A DNA stretch of 10,721 nt from a bacterium (GCA_027064085.1 JAMOQH010000096.1:1-10721), one strand, 5' to 3'; positions 1 to 8,510 are shown, numbered from the stretch's first letter. Translations and numbers: made by a program. Notes: generated from the letters alone by a model not told the origin.

Positions 1-1
1 T

Positions 2-858
2 GAAAAAAATATGATAAAACGCTCTTTGTATTATTTAAGTAGAATGTACACTAATCAATTAAGTGAAGGAGAAAACTATAGAGAGTTACCTAGAACAGTA
101 GCAATAAATATATTAAGATTTAATTATCTAAAAGAAAAAAACTTTCATAATGCTTATAGATTTAAAAATATTAAAAATGATAATGAATTAACTGATATAA
201 TGGAGATACATTTTATAGAATTACCTAAATTTAATGAAAACAAAGAGGGTAAAGAATTAGTAAAATCACTAAAAGAATATGATAAAAATAATATTGATAT
301 GCTAAAAGCTTGGACTTTATTTTTAAAAAAACCCACTAATGAATATATTTTAGAAATAGAAGATAATATAAATGAATTAAAAGAAGCTAAAAAAGAATTA
401 ACTATAATATCAGCAGATGAAAAAAATAGAGAATTATATGAGATGAGAAGAGCCTCTCTACACGATAGAGTTAGTGCTCTTGAAAGTGCAGAGGAATTTG
501 GATATAAAAAAGCTCAAGAAAAATATCAAAAAGAAATATTAAAAGAGCAAAAGGAAAAGGAAAGGGCTTTGAAAAGAGAGAAAAAAGCTCAAAAAGAGAA
601 AGAAAAGGCTCAAAGAGAGAAAGAAAAGGCTCAAAAAGAGAGAAAAAAGCTCAAAAAGAGAAAGAAAAGGCTCAAAGAGAGAAAGAAAAGGCTCAAAGAG
701 AGAAAGAAAAGGCTCAAAGAGAGAAAGAGAAGGCAGAAAGAAGAATTATTAGCGTTATTTTGAATTTATCAAAAATAGGTTTAACAAAAGAAGAAATTTC
801 AGATTCATTAAAACTATCTGTTAAAGATATAGAGCAAATTATAAATAATATTAAATAA
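2..858 (+). CDS. Rpn-family recombination-promoting nuclease / putative transposase, 5'-partial, frameshifted
   Basis: The first residues after the ATG at 11 (KRSLYYLSRMYTNQL, then an ELPRTVAINIL segment) match the middle of Rpn/YhgA-like PD-(D/E)XK proteins, which nick or cut DNA and promote RecA-independent recombination. The frame is open to the window edge, so ATG 11 is probably internal and the N-terminal nuclease core lies upstream. From about residue 160 the protein is a charged coiled coil of heptads. One 20-bp unit (629-648) among 21-bp units shifts the frame, and the zero frame ends early at 761-763. Returning to the -1 frame at 649 restores the heptads and yields a typical family tail (LSKIGLTKEEISDSLKLS, an HTH-like segment), ending at TAA 856-858. 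It is either a one-base deletion pseudogene or a gene expressed by slippage at 643-649. Family assignment rests on recalled motifs. Confidence 0.72.
566..732 (+). repeat. 21-bp tandem repeat encoding coiled-coil heptads
   Basis: Eight units begin at 566, 587, 608, 629, 649, 670, 691 and 712. Units 608, 670 and 691 are identical, and 587 equals 649. Each encodes one heptad of the type AQREKEK. All are 21 bp except 629-648, which is 20 bp and breaks the reading frame. The near-identity of the units suggests copy number changes by slippage or recombination. Confidence 0.9.
643..649 (+). other. A_AAA_AAG heptamer at the Rpn frame break
   Basis: In the zero frame the codons are AGA AAA AAG CTC. 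This gives the phased heptamer A AAA AAG, the same type as the -1 frameshift site of E. coli dnaX. A -1 slip here puts the ribosome in the frame that encodes the conserved C-terminus. However, any one-base loss from an in-frame run of seven A before GCT would create this phase automatically, so the coincidence is not independent proof of programmed frameshifting. I see no clear downstream stem-loop. Confidence 0.45.
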
Positions 859-1408
859 AAACTTATTAATCATTGAATTAAATAAAATAAATAAAACTGA
901 AATTAAACTTTTATCTCATAAAACAATAAAGCCTATAATTATTATATTAAAGAATATGAGAGTTAAATCTCACATTCTTTATAAAATATCTAAAAATAAA
1001 TATAGTATATTACCAAGTAGTATTACTAATAAGAGAGAGGTAAGACTAGCTAATGCTTTAATAAAACTTAAATTTGAATACTATATTTCACCGTTTTTAA
1101 TACTAAAAGAAAAGAAATTTTTTTATCTAATTGAAAATATAAATACTAACTCTTATTATTATATTCTTGAGTTCTTAATAAAAAATAACTTTTGGTTAAT
1201 TTATAAATTAGATGCTAATAATAAGAATATATTAGATTATTTGGAGCTTAAAATTAATTCTAATAATTTGTTGATTCAGGATAAATTATTAGAATTAAGA
1301 GGATTTATAAAAAATAATGGAGGAATAAAAGGTAGAGAAATAGTTAATATAAAAGAAATATATAAAAAGATTATAAATATGGTTAAGTATTTGTATAAAT
1401 GGAGATAA
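845..1408 (+). pseudogene. 3' fragment of leucine-rich-repeat (putative immunity) gene
   Basis: The frame is open from 845, just after an in-frame TAA at 842-844, to TAA 1406-1408. The first 42 or so residues lie in the 127-bp repeat and are identical to the end of the LRR gene at the right edge. This piece is therefore the C-terminal part of that gene, or of a sister copy, without its own start. The first ATG (956) has no good Shine-Dalgarno sequence. The C-terminal part is rich in Ile, Asn, Lys and Leu. Its end (NSYYYILEFLIKNN, then LLELRGFIKNNGGIKGREI) faintly recalls ankyrin-type repeats, but I would not assign a domain. It directly abuts the Rpn gene with no spacer, as expected of a recombination joint. 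If the right-hand LRR gene really continues here, the complete protein would be about 293 residues. Confidence 0.65.
848..974 (+). repeat. 127-bp direct repeat, copy 1
   Basis: These bases are identical to 10595-10721, which is the very end of the window. Upstream of 848 the two copies diverge (A at 847 against T at 10594). Downstream the comparison stops only because the window ends, so the true repeat may be longer. This copy covers the last codons and stop of the Rpn gene and the first part of the LRR-gene fragment. Confidence 0.95.
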
Positions 1409-1439
1409 ATAAAATATGATATACATTCCCAAAAGTGAA

Positions 1440-1509
1440 AACAATGTAGGGGCAAATTCCCATATTTGCCCATTGTTTGAACGCCATGAGCAAAGACATC
1501 TGGCTTTGC
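1440..1509. repeat. Double-hairpin palindromic repeat, GC-richer than surroundings
   Basis: The first hairpin pairs AACAATG (1440-1446) with CATTGTT (1471-1477) and, inside it, GGCAAAT (1451-1457) with ATTTGCC (1464-1470) around a TTCCCA-type loop. The second pairs GCAAAG (1490-1495) with CTTTGC (1504-1509) around an 8-base loop. Base composition stands out from the AT-rich neighbourhood. The GTAGGGGCAAAT...ATTTGCCC style resembles interspersed palindromes common in many genomes. It could act as a terminator or RNA-processing site, but the T-run at 1526-1532 is too far from the second stem for a classic terminator. The 267-bp gap 1409-1675 holds this repeat and the lysS promoter; I see no gene in it. 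Confidence 0.75.
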
Positions 1510-1620
1510 GAACAGTGTAAAAGACTTTTTTTAGTAAAAATTATTGAGTTTTAAGTGAAATTTGTATATTCTTATTAAAAAGATGGAGAAAAAGGGCTTT
1601 GGAACTGCAAAAAAGAATAG

Positions 1621-1649
1621 TTGACTTTTTTTAGCTATTATAATAATAT
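1621..1649 (+). promoter_or_regulatory. Putative sigma70 promoter of the lysS operon
   Basis: TTGACT at 1621-1626 and TAATAT at 1644-1649 are separated by 17 bp, the optimal spacing. A perfect TATAAT at 1639-1644 overlaps but is only 12 bp from the -35 box. Transcription would start near 1656, giving a leader of about 20 bases. An AGAGG Shine-Dalgarno at 1665-1669 lies 6 bases before the lysS ATG. No other convincing promoter is seen before the coupled genes downstream. Confidence 0.55.
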
Positions 1650-1675
1650 GAACGGTCTTTATTAAGAGGTTTTAG

Positions 1676-3157
1676 ATGGCGGATAATATATTTGAACAAA
1701 GATTAGAGAAATTAGAGAGTTTAGGAGAACTAATTGGTGTTAAATATCCTAATAATTTTAGTGTAGATACTGCAATTATTTCAATTCTTGAAGAATACAA
1801 AAATGAAACAAGAGAAACTCTTGAAACAAAAGAGAAAAAAATCTTTTCTATTGCTGGAAGAGTTATGTTTCGTAGGATTATGGGAAAAGCAGGCTTCTTA
1901 AATTTAAGAGATAGAGATGGAGATTTACAATTATATGTATCCAAAAAATCTATTCCTGAAGATGATTTTATTCAATTTAAAAAATTATTAGATATAGGTG
2001 ATATTATTGGAGTAAAAGGTTATCCATTTGTTACTAAAACAGGAGAATTATCCTTACATGTTACTGAATTTAAGATTTTAACTAAGTCTTTGAGTCCTCT
2101 TCCTGAAAAATTTCATGGTTTAACTGATATAGAATCAAGATATAGACAGAGATATGTTGATTTAATTATGAATCAAGATTCAAGGGCAAGATTTATTGCT
2201 CGTTCTAAAATAGTTAAAGAATTAAGAAACTTCTTTGATGCTAAAAATTATTTAGAAGTAGAGACTCCAATGTTGCATCCAATTGCAGGTGGAGCTGCTG
2301 CAAGGCCATTTGTAACTCATCATAATACTCTAGATATGGAGTTATACATGAGAATCGCTCCAGAATTATATCTAAAAAGATTAATTGTAGGTGGTTTTGA
2401 AAGAGTTTATGAAATAAACAGAAATTTTAGGAATGAAGGGATTTCAACTAGGCATAATCCAGAATTTACTATGGTTGAATTTTATCAAGCTTATGCAACT
2501 TATACAGATTTAATGGATATGACGGAAGAAATGTTTAAAACTGTTGCTCAAAATGTATTTGGAAAACTTATCTTTGATTACCAAGGTAATACTATAGATT
2601 TTTCTAAGCCATTTAAAAGATTATCTGTTTATGATGGAATTAAACAATACTTACCAAATTATCCAAAAGAAATATTTTCAGATATAGAAGTCGCAAGAAA
2701 ATTTGCAAAAGAGCAAGGTGCTAAAATAGAAGATTATTTTCCATTAGGTAAAGTATTGATGGAATTATTTGAGCATGTAGCAGAAAAAGATTTAATAGAA
2801 CCTGTTTTTATTACTGATTTTCCATTAGATGTTTCTCCGTTATCAAGAAAAAAAGATGCCGATAATACTTTAGTAGACAGATTTGAATTATATATAGGTG
2901 GATTTGAGATTGCTAATGCATTTTCAGAGTTAAATGATCCACTAGACCAAGAACAAAGATTTATGAAACAAATTGAGGAGAAAGAAGCAGGGGATGACGA
3001 AGCTCACAATATGGATGCAGATTATATCAGAGCATTAAAATACGGAATGCCTCCAACAGCAGGAGAAGGTATAGGTATTGATAGATTTGTAATGTTACTA
3101 ACTGATGCTCCATCAATTAGAGATGTCATATTATTTCCACTGTTAAAAAAAGAATGA
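1676..3157 (+). CDS. lysS: Lysyl-tRNA synthetase, class II
   Basis: LysRS activates lysine with ATP and charges tRNA-Lys in the cytoplasm. The 493-residue length is normal for bacterial class II LysRS. An N-terminal helical segment leads into the OB-fold anticodon-binding domain (about residues 57-140: IAGRVMFRRIMGKAGFLNL). The catalytic domain follows, starting near SRYRQRYVDLIMN. Motif 2 lies at about 241-270 (FERVYEINRNFRNEG...RHNPEFTMVEFY) and motif 3 at about 463-488 (GEGIGIDRFVMLLTDAPSIRDVILFP region). The GGAAARPF lysine-site loop is present near 205-212. The ATG at 1676 is preceded by AGAGG. It is the first gene of the coupled block, and its TGA overlaps the next start as ATGA. Confidence 0.97.
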   Translation: MADNIFEQRLEKLESLGELIGVKYPNNFSVDTAIISILEEYKNETRETLETKEKKIFSIAGRVMFRRIMGKAGFLNLRDRDGDLQLYVSKKSIPEDDFIQFKKLLDIGDIIGVKGYPFVTKTGELSLHVTEFKILTKSLSPLPEKFHGLTDIESRYRQRYVDLIMNQDSRARFIARSKIVKELRNFFDAKNYLEVETPMLHPIAGGAAARPFVTHHNTLDMELYMRIAPELYLKRLIVGGFERVYEINRNFRNEGISTRHNPEFTMVEFYQAYATYTDLMDMTEEMFKTVAQNVFGKLIFDYQGNTIDFSKPFKRLSVYDGIKQYLPNYPKEIFSDIEVARKFAKEQGAKIEDYFPLGKVLMELFEHVAEKDLIEPVFITDFPLDVSPLSRKKDADNTLVDRFELYIGGFEIANAFSELNDPLDQEQRFMKQIEEKEAGDDEAHNMDADYIRALKYGMPPTAGEGIGIDRFVMLLTDAPSIRDVILFPLLKKE

Positions 3158-4530
3158 GTCCAGAGTTATTTATAACTATTAGATATTTTAAGTCTAAAAA
3201 AAGAAATATTTTTATATCCTTGTTAACTATCATTTCTGTTTTAGGTGTTTTGATTGCGGTTACTGCATTGATAGTAGTTAATAGTATAGTTGGTGGATTT
3301 GAAAAAGAAATTACTGAAAAAGTTATAGATAACGAGCCTCACATATTAATTTACTCCAAAGGCGAAGCTATTGAGGATAATGAGTATTATACAATTATAA
3401 ATAAACTTAAAAAGATTAAGGATATTATGGTGATAACTCCTTTTGTTTCTTCAACAGTATTAATTTCTTCAGATGATAATTTAAATGCTGTAAAGTTAAC
3501 AGGGATTGAGCCTAAGTTAGCTAAAAAGTCATTTGGTATCTTCAGAAAGCTTTTAAGGGGTAAAATGGATTATATGAATAATCCAAATCAGGCTTACTTA
3601 GATTTAAAAATCAGAACAAATAAATATTTTATTAAAGTTAGAAAGAAAGCTTTAAAAACAGCAAAGTCAAAAGATGAAATCCAAGACTTAAAAAATGAAT
3701 TAGATTTTTTAGAAAAAGAAAAGATGCTTCCTCCTAAAAATAAATTGCAATGTTTGTATATTGGTAAGTCTTTAGCTGATTCCTTAAGAATAGGAGTTGG
3801 TAATTCATTAAAACTGATTACTCCTTTTGGAGATATAGGGCCTACTGGTTTAATGCCTAAAACAAGAAGATTTAGGATTTGTGGGTTGTTTTTTACATCT
3901 TTATATGATTTTGATATGACAAGTATTTATACTTCTATTAAAACAGCTAAGAAATTTTTAGGTATTTCAGAAATAACTGGAATTGAAATAAAAGTAAAAG
4001 ATATTTACAACATGAAAACAGTAACAAAAACAGTAAAAAATAATATAGATAATAAAAGGTTTAAAGTATCAGGGTTTTCTAAAATGAATAAAAACCTGTT
4101 TTCAGCGCTAAAATTAGAAAAAAAAGGAATGTTTTTGTTATTGTTTTTAATATTACTAGTTTCATCATTTAATATTATTGCAACGCTAACATTAATTGTT
4201 AATTCAAGAAAGCATGAAATATCTATTTTAAGAGCTTTGGGATTTACAAAATCTAAAATAAGAAAGATATACATATATAGAGGTGCAATTATAGGTGTTG
4301 TAGGTGTTGTAATTGGAACCATTATTGCTTTTGTAATTCTTTATTGGCTTGAAAATTATTATACAATGAATCAGGAAATTTACTATATTAAAAAACTGCC
4401 AATGAAAAAAGATATATTTGAGGTTGTTTCAATAGTTTTTATAACATTTTTTATAACTCTTTTAGCATCTGTTATTCCTGCTTCTAAAGCAGCATCAATA
4501 ACACCTGTTTATGGTTTAAAAGGAAAGTAG
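3154..4530 (+). CDS. lolC: LolC/LolE-family lipoprotein-releasing permease
   Basis: This is the inner-membrane subunit of the Lol ABC exporter that extracts outer-membrane lipoproteins and passes them to LolA. The topology is typical: a helix near residues 19-44 after a basic N-terminus, a large periplasmic domain, then three helices near 325-350, 374-398 and 421-444. The FtsX/MacB-type cytoplasmic loop SRKHEISILRALGFTKSKIR lies between helices 2 and 3. At 458 residues it is longer than the usual 400 or so because of a charged insertion (about 134-198) in the periplasmic domain, with a possible coiled coil (KSKDEIQDLKNELDFLEKEK). Only one LolC/E gene is seen, so the transporter may use two copies of one subunit. 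It overlaps lysS by 4 nt and lolD by 1 nt. LolC versus LolE cannot be decided from the sequence. Confidence 0.9.
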   Translation: MSPELFITIRYFKSKKRNIFISLLTIISVLGVLIAVTALIVVNSIVGGFEKEITEKVIDNEPHILIYSKGEAIEDNEYYTIINKLKKIKDIMVITPFVSSTVLISSDDNLNAVKLTGIEPKLAKKSFGIFRKLLRGKMDYMNNPNQAYLDLKIRTNKYFIKVRKKALKTAKSKDEIQDLKNELDFLEKEKMLPPKNKLQCLYIGKSLADSLRIGVGNSLKLITPFGDIGPTGLMPKTRRFRICGLFFTSLYDFDMTSIYTSIKTAKKFLGISEITGIEIKVKDIYNMKTVTKTVKNNIDNKRFKVSGFSKMNKNLFSALKLEKKGMFLLLFLILLVSSFNIIATLTLIVNSRKHEISILRALGFTKSKIRKIYIYRGAIIGVVGVVIGTIIAFVILYWLENYYTMNQEIYYIKKLPMKKDIFEVVSIVFITFFITLLASVIPASKAASITPVYGLKGK

Positions 4531-5213
4531 TGTTAAAAATAGAAAACTTAACTAAAATTTATAAATTAGAGAAAAAATCTTTAGTGATTTTTGAAAATAT
4601 ATCTTATAACTTTCCTTTTGGTAAAACGATTTCAATTGTTGGTGATAGTGGAGTTGGTAAATCAACATTATTACATATACTTGGTACAATTGATGAGCCT
4701 ACAGAAGGTAGTGTTTTTTATGATGATGTAAATATTCTTGATTTATCAGAAAAAAAATTAGCTAAATTTAGGTCTGAACATGTTGGTTTTGTGTTTCAGT
4801 TTCATCATTTATTACCTGACTTTAATGCTCTTGAAAATGTAATGATTCCTAATATGGTTATAGAAAAGGATAGAACTTTAACTGAAAAAAAAGCTATTGA
4901 ATTACTTGATTTAGTAGGTTTAAAAGATAGAATTAAGCATAAACCATCAGAATTATCAGGTGGGGAGCAACAAAGAGTTGCAATTGCAAGAGCTTTAATT
5001 AATAACCCAAAAGTAATTTTTGCTGACGAACCAACAGGTAACTTAGATGAAAAAACTTCAGAAAAGATACATGAATTACTTTTTAAGATACAAAAGAAAT
5101 ATAACTCTACTTTAATTGTTGTTACTCATAATGAAAAGTTAGCTAAAAACTTTGATATTAGATTAAAACTAACTAAAGGTAGATTAATAAATTTAGAGGA
5201 AAACAATGACTAA
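4530..5213 (+). CDS. lolD: LolD lipoprotein-releasing ABC transporter ATPase
   Basis: This ATPase drives lipoprotein release from the inner membrane together with the permease encoded just upstream. Visible motifs are Walker A GDSGVGKST (residues 38-46), Q-loop Q90, signature LSGGEQQR (142-149), Walker B VIFADE (162-167) and switch histidine H200. Length (227 residues) and the short form without extra domains are typical of the LolD/MacB group. The start is GTG at 4530, overlapping the lolC TAG by one base (TAGTG), so translation is probably coupled. The 3' end overlaps bamA by 8 nt (ATGACTAA). MacB- or FtsE-type ATPases look similar, but the adjacent LolC/E permease and bamA favour LolD. Confidence 0.95.
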   Translation: MLKIENLTKIYKLEKKSLVIFENISYNFPFGKTISIVGDSGVGKSTLLHILGTIDEPTEGSVFYDDVNILDLSEKKLAKFRSEHVGFVFQFHHLLPDFNALENVMIPNMVIEKDRTLTEKKAIELLDLVGLKDRIKHKPSELSGGEQQRVAIARALINNPKVIFADEPTGNLDEKTSEKIHELLFKIQKKYNSTLIVVTHNEKLAKNFDIRLKLTKGRLINLEENND

Positions 5214-7503
5214 AATTATTCTGTTGCTAATGTTTTTTACCATTTTTGATGTTTTGGCAATTCCAAAAATAAAAAAGATAGAATTTAAGGGATTAAAAAC
5301 ACTAAAAAGAAACGAACTAAATATAAAATCATATTTAGAATCTAAAGAAGGTGGAATATATAAACTATCAATTGTAAAAAAAGATATAGAATCATTATTT
5401 GATAAAAAATTATTTAATAATATTATTGTAAATTGTAAAACCACTACTGGTTCTTATTGTGCTGAAGATAGTAAAGAAGTGATTTTAACTTATGTTTTAA
5501 CTGAAAATCCTACTATAAATTCTGTTAAATTCGTTGGTTATAGTGAAGTAGAACTTGAAGACATACAAGGAGTTGTTGACATTACTGCTAATTCTATATT
5601 AAATATATCAAAAATTGAAGCAAATATTGAAAAGATATTAGACTTATACAAAGAAAAGGGGCTTTTTTTGGCAGATATTACTTTTGATTTAGTTAAAAAA
5701 TCTAAATCTAGTGTTGCTGTTATTTTTAATATTAAAGAAAATTCTAAAATAATAATAAGAAGTATTAGATTTGTTGGCAATAAACATATTCCTGCCGAAG
5801 AATTTAAAAGAGTTTTGTTAACTAAAGAGGGTGGATATTTTTCTGAAATGACAGATACTGGTATTTTTAAATTTGGTGATTTTGAAAGGGATTTAGCTGT
5901 TGTTAAACTATATTGTCAAGAAAAAGGATATTTTAAGGCAAAGGTTTCAAATCCTGCAGATATTAAATTAAGTAGAGATAAAAGAGAGATGGACATTACT
6001 ATCTTTGTTGAAGAAGGTAGTAAATATTATTTTGGAAAATTTGATGTGAGTGGGGATTTATTATATAAAAAAGAAAAGCTCTTAGCCCCATTTAAAAACC
6101 TAGAGAAAAAGGCATTTAAAAGGTCTGAAATTGCAAAAGCAGTAATGGATATTACAAATTTATATAAAAATAAAGGTTATGCTGATGTATCTATTGCGAC
6201 TCCAATTAGAATAGATGAAAAAAATAAAATTATAGATATTCCTATGATAATAGAAAAGGGTAAAAAATCATATATTGAATCTATAGAATTTACAAATAAT
6301 ACAGTTACAAGAGATAAAGTATTGCGTAGAGAGATGAGAATATACGAAGGTGATTTATACAATCAGAGCTTAATTGATTATTCAAAAGCTAGATTGTTTT
6401 CTTTAGGATATTTCGAAACAGTTGATTATTCAATACAAGAGGGCTCTTCTCCTGGATTAAAAAAATTAATAGTAAATGTTAAAGAAAAATCAACAGGAAC
6501 ATTTCAGTTAGGAATGGGCTTTTCTACTGTAGAAAAACTTGTTTTTAATGCTCAGATATCTAAAAATAATTTATTTGGTAATGGCCAAACGATTTCTTTA
6601 TATGCTCAATTATCAGCTTTACAAAAATATTATTCATTGTCGTTTTCTGATAGATATTTTTTAGATACTTTATGGGATTTTACTGCAAGATTATATAATA
6701 CCAATATGACTTATAATTATTTTACAAAAGGAACATTTGGTTCTGCAATAACAGTAGGGCATCCAATAACTGATTTTTTAAGAGCATATTTAACTGTAAA
6801 AGCAGAAAATGTAACTGTTGGTAAAGATGGTAGAATTAGTACATCAGATGACATTCCTGCTATTTATGGAATGTTTAAAGATGGAAGAACTGTAAGTTTA
6901 GAAGGGCAGTTAGTATACGATAGAAGAGATAATAGATTATTTCCTAAAAAAGGTTTTTATCAAGCAGGAACTATAGAAAATGCATCATTTTTATCAGAAA
7001 ATAAATTTTTAAAATTAACAACAGATACAAGAGTTTACATACCATTATTTTGGAAATTTATTTATAGGTTAAATGTTAGATTAGGTTGGTTACCAAATTC
7101 TAAAAATGTTCCTATTTTTGAAAGATTTTATGTTGGTGGAATATTTACAGTTAGAGGTTTTGAGTGGGGAAGTTTATCTCCAACTAAAAATCAGATTTCA
7201 TCTCCTTATTCTGGAGTAACACCTTTTCAAATTGGCGGTAATAAGCAACTTATCATAAATAATGAAATAGAATTTGATATTCTTGAATCAGCAAGAATAA
7301 AAGGAGTTTTCTTTATTGATTCCGGTAATGCCTATATTGAAGAAGATCCTATAAGTATGAGTGGATTAAGGACAAGTTGGGGGTTTGGAATAAGGTGGTT
7401 TTCTCCTATGGGACCTCTTAGGTTTGAGTGGGGATTTCCATTTGCTCCAAAAGAAAACGAAAGATCTTATATTTTTGAATTTAATATAGGAAATTCTTTC
7501 TAA
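5206..7503 (+). CDS. bamA: Outer-membrane protein assembly factor BamA
   Basis: BamA is the central Omp85-family barrel that folds outer-membrane proteins into the membrane. A signal peptide is visible (MTKIILLLMFFTIFDVLA, cleavage near residue 18), then about five POTRA-like repeats to about 425 (for example IIRSIRFVGNKHIPAEEFKR and KSYIESIEFTNNTVTRDKVL), then the barrel. The loop-6 motif VRGF is at 649-652. The protein ends in a beta-signal-like strand finishing with Phe (FEFNIGNSF). Length 765 residues is normal. POTRA1 contains two close cysteines (C77, C85) in a short insertion that could form a disulfide in the periplasm. The start overlaps lolD by 8 nt and the stop overlaps the next ATG (TAATG). 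In many Gram-negatives skp and lpxD follow bamA; here they do not. Confidence 0.95.
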   Translation: MTKIILLLMFFTIFDVLAIPKIKKIEFKGLKTLKRNELNIKSYLESKEGGIYKLSIVKKDIESLFDKKLFNNIIVNCKTTTGSYCAEDSKEVILTYVLTENPTINSVKFVGYSEVELEDIQGVVDITANSILNISKIEANIEKILDLYKEKGLFLADITFDLVKKSKSSVAVIFNIKENSKIIIRSIRFVGNKHIPAEEFKRVLLTKEGGYFSEMTDTGIFKFGDFERDLAVVKLYCQEKGYFKAKVSNPADIKLSRDKREMDITIFVEEGSKYYFGKFDVSGDLLYKKEKLLAPFKNLEKKAFKRSEIAKAVMDITNLYKNKGYADVSIATPIRIDEKNKIIDIPMIIEKGKKSYIESIEFTNNTVTRDKVLRREMRIYEGDLYNQSLIDYSKARLFSLGYFETVDYSIQEGSSPGLKKLIVNVKEKSTGTFQLGMGFSTVEKLVFNAQISKNNLFGNGQTISLYAQLSALQKYYSLSFSDRYFLDTLWDFTARLYNTNMTYNYFTKGTFGSAITVGHPITDFLRAYLTVKAENVTVGKDGRISTSDDIPAIYGMFKDGRTVSLEGQLVYDRRDNRLFPKKGFYQAGTIENASFLSENKFLKLTTDTRVYIPLFWKFIYRLNVRLGWLPNSKNVPIFERFYVGGIFTVRGFEWGSLSPTKNQISSPYSGVTPFQIGGNKQLIINNEIEFDILESARIKGVFFIDSGNAYIEEDPISMSGLRTSWGFGIRWFSPMGPLRFEWGFPFAPKENERSYIFEFNIGNSF

Positions 7504-8510
7504 TGAAAACATTAATAAATATTATTATTATAATAATTTTAATTGTTGTTTGGGGTATTTTCTATAAAAGAAACATTAAAGATAAAAAACTTTCTAAAAC
7601 AAATAAGTTTTTAATTGTTATATTTATTATTGCTTTTAATTTATTATCATTATATATTTTTAATCTTTCAAATAAAAAAACTTATTTTGTAGAATTTAAT
7701 AAAATTGAAATATCTTTACAGTTAAATAATATTGAAAATTTTTTAACAGATAATAAAGATAAATACAAAGAATTAATGAAAAAGGATAGCGTTAAAATTG
7801 CTTCTAACTTACTTTTAAGGCATAATTTTAATTTTAATCCTAAATCTAAAAATCAAGTTAATATTGTTTTTTCAGATTCTATTTCTTATGAAAATCAGAA
7901 AAGAGTTTATTTATTAAAAATTTTATTAAGATATCCAACAAAAAAAGACAGAAAAGAAATAGAAACTTATTTAGTAGTAAGAGATGATAAAATATCATAT
8001 AAAAAACTTGTTACTATTTATGAAAATACTTTAAATGAGTTATTAAATTCAATTTTTTATAACATAGAGCTAAATAATAAAAAACCTGAAGAAATTGTAG
8101 AAATATTAAGGCATAAATTTAATTTACCAGATATATACTATGTTAATTTATTTAATCACTTATTAATATTAGAGTCTCCCCCTAAATTACCAGATAGTGT
8201 ACTTTTAAGATATTTAAATAAGCCTGCTACATTTTCAGAGGCAACAGGCTATGCTATTGTAACTAATAGTTGTAATGTTATTGATAAAATAATTGATAAA
8301 TCTTTGTTTTTTCAAAAATCTGCGCTTCAAACCTTACTTTCCATAATTATTCAATCTAAATGTAGTTCAGTAAAAGGGTATTTAAATGTTTTAAGCTCAT
8401 CAAAAAATATAAATCTTTCAAATATGGCAAAAAAATATTTAGAACAATATAATGATAATTTTAAAAAGGAATTCATTTATAAAAATGGTAAAAGAGTGGA
8501 AATTAGATGA
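7503..8510 (+). CDS. Hypothetical membrane-anchored protein between bamA and tauE
   Basis: I do not recognise this 335-residue protein. It begins with two hydrophobic helices (about residues 3-20 and 36-55) separated by a short basic loop (FYKRNIKDKKLSKTNK), so it is an inner-membrane protein with short N-terminal hairpin topology. The remaining 280 or so residues form a soluble, Lys/Asn-rich and largely helical domain. Its last third (about 215-325: PPKLPDSVLLRYLNKPAT..., then KSALQTLLSIIIQSKCSSVKGYLNVL) could be a helical-repeat (HEAT-like) fold, which is a guess. Cysteines lie around NSCNV and QSKCSS. It starts on the bamA stop (TAATG) and overlaps the permease by ATGA, so it is translated as part of the operon. 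A role in envelope biogenesis is suggested only by position. Confidence 0.85.
   Translation: MKTLINIIIIIILIVVWGIFYKRNIKDKKLSKTNKFLIVIFIIAFNLLSLYIFNLSNKKTYFVEFNKIEISLQLNNIENFLTDNKDKYKELMKKDSVKIASNLLLRHNFNFNPKSKNQVNIVFSDSISYENQKRVYLLKILLRYPTKKDRKEIETYLVVRDDKISYKKLVTIYENTLNELLNSIFYNIELNNKKPEEIVEILRHKFNLPDIYYVNLFNHLLILESPPKLPDSVLLRYLNKPATFSEATGYAIVTNSCNVIDKIIDKSLFFQKSALQTLLSIIIQSKCSSVKGYLNVLSSSKNINLSNMAKKYLEQYNDNFKKEFIYKNGKRVEIR

Noticed and set aside
566-732. The regular 21-bp units considered as a CRISPR array.
   Set aside because: There are no unique spacers; the units are contiguous and encode coiled-coil heptads.
1276-1473. Minus-strand open frame across the LRR fragment and the hairpin repeat.
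   Set aside because: It is the shadow of the plus-strand frame in AT-rich DNA, with no ribosome site or recognisable protein.
1639-1644. Perfect TATAAT as the -10 box of the lysS promoter.
   Set aside because: It is only 12 bp from TTGACT; the overlapping TAATAT at 1644-1649 has the correct 17-bp spacing.
4005-4322. Minus-strand open frame inside lolC (105 residues, hydrophobic).
   Set aside because: Its hydrophobicity mirrors the transmembrane helices of the real gene on the other strand; no independent evidence.
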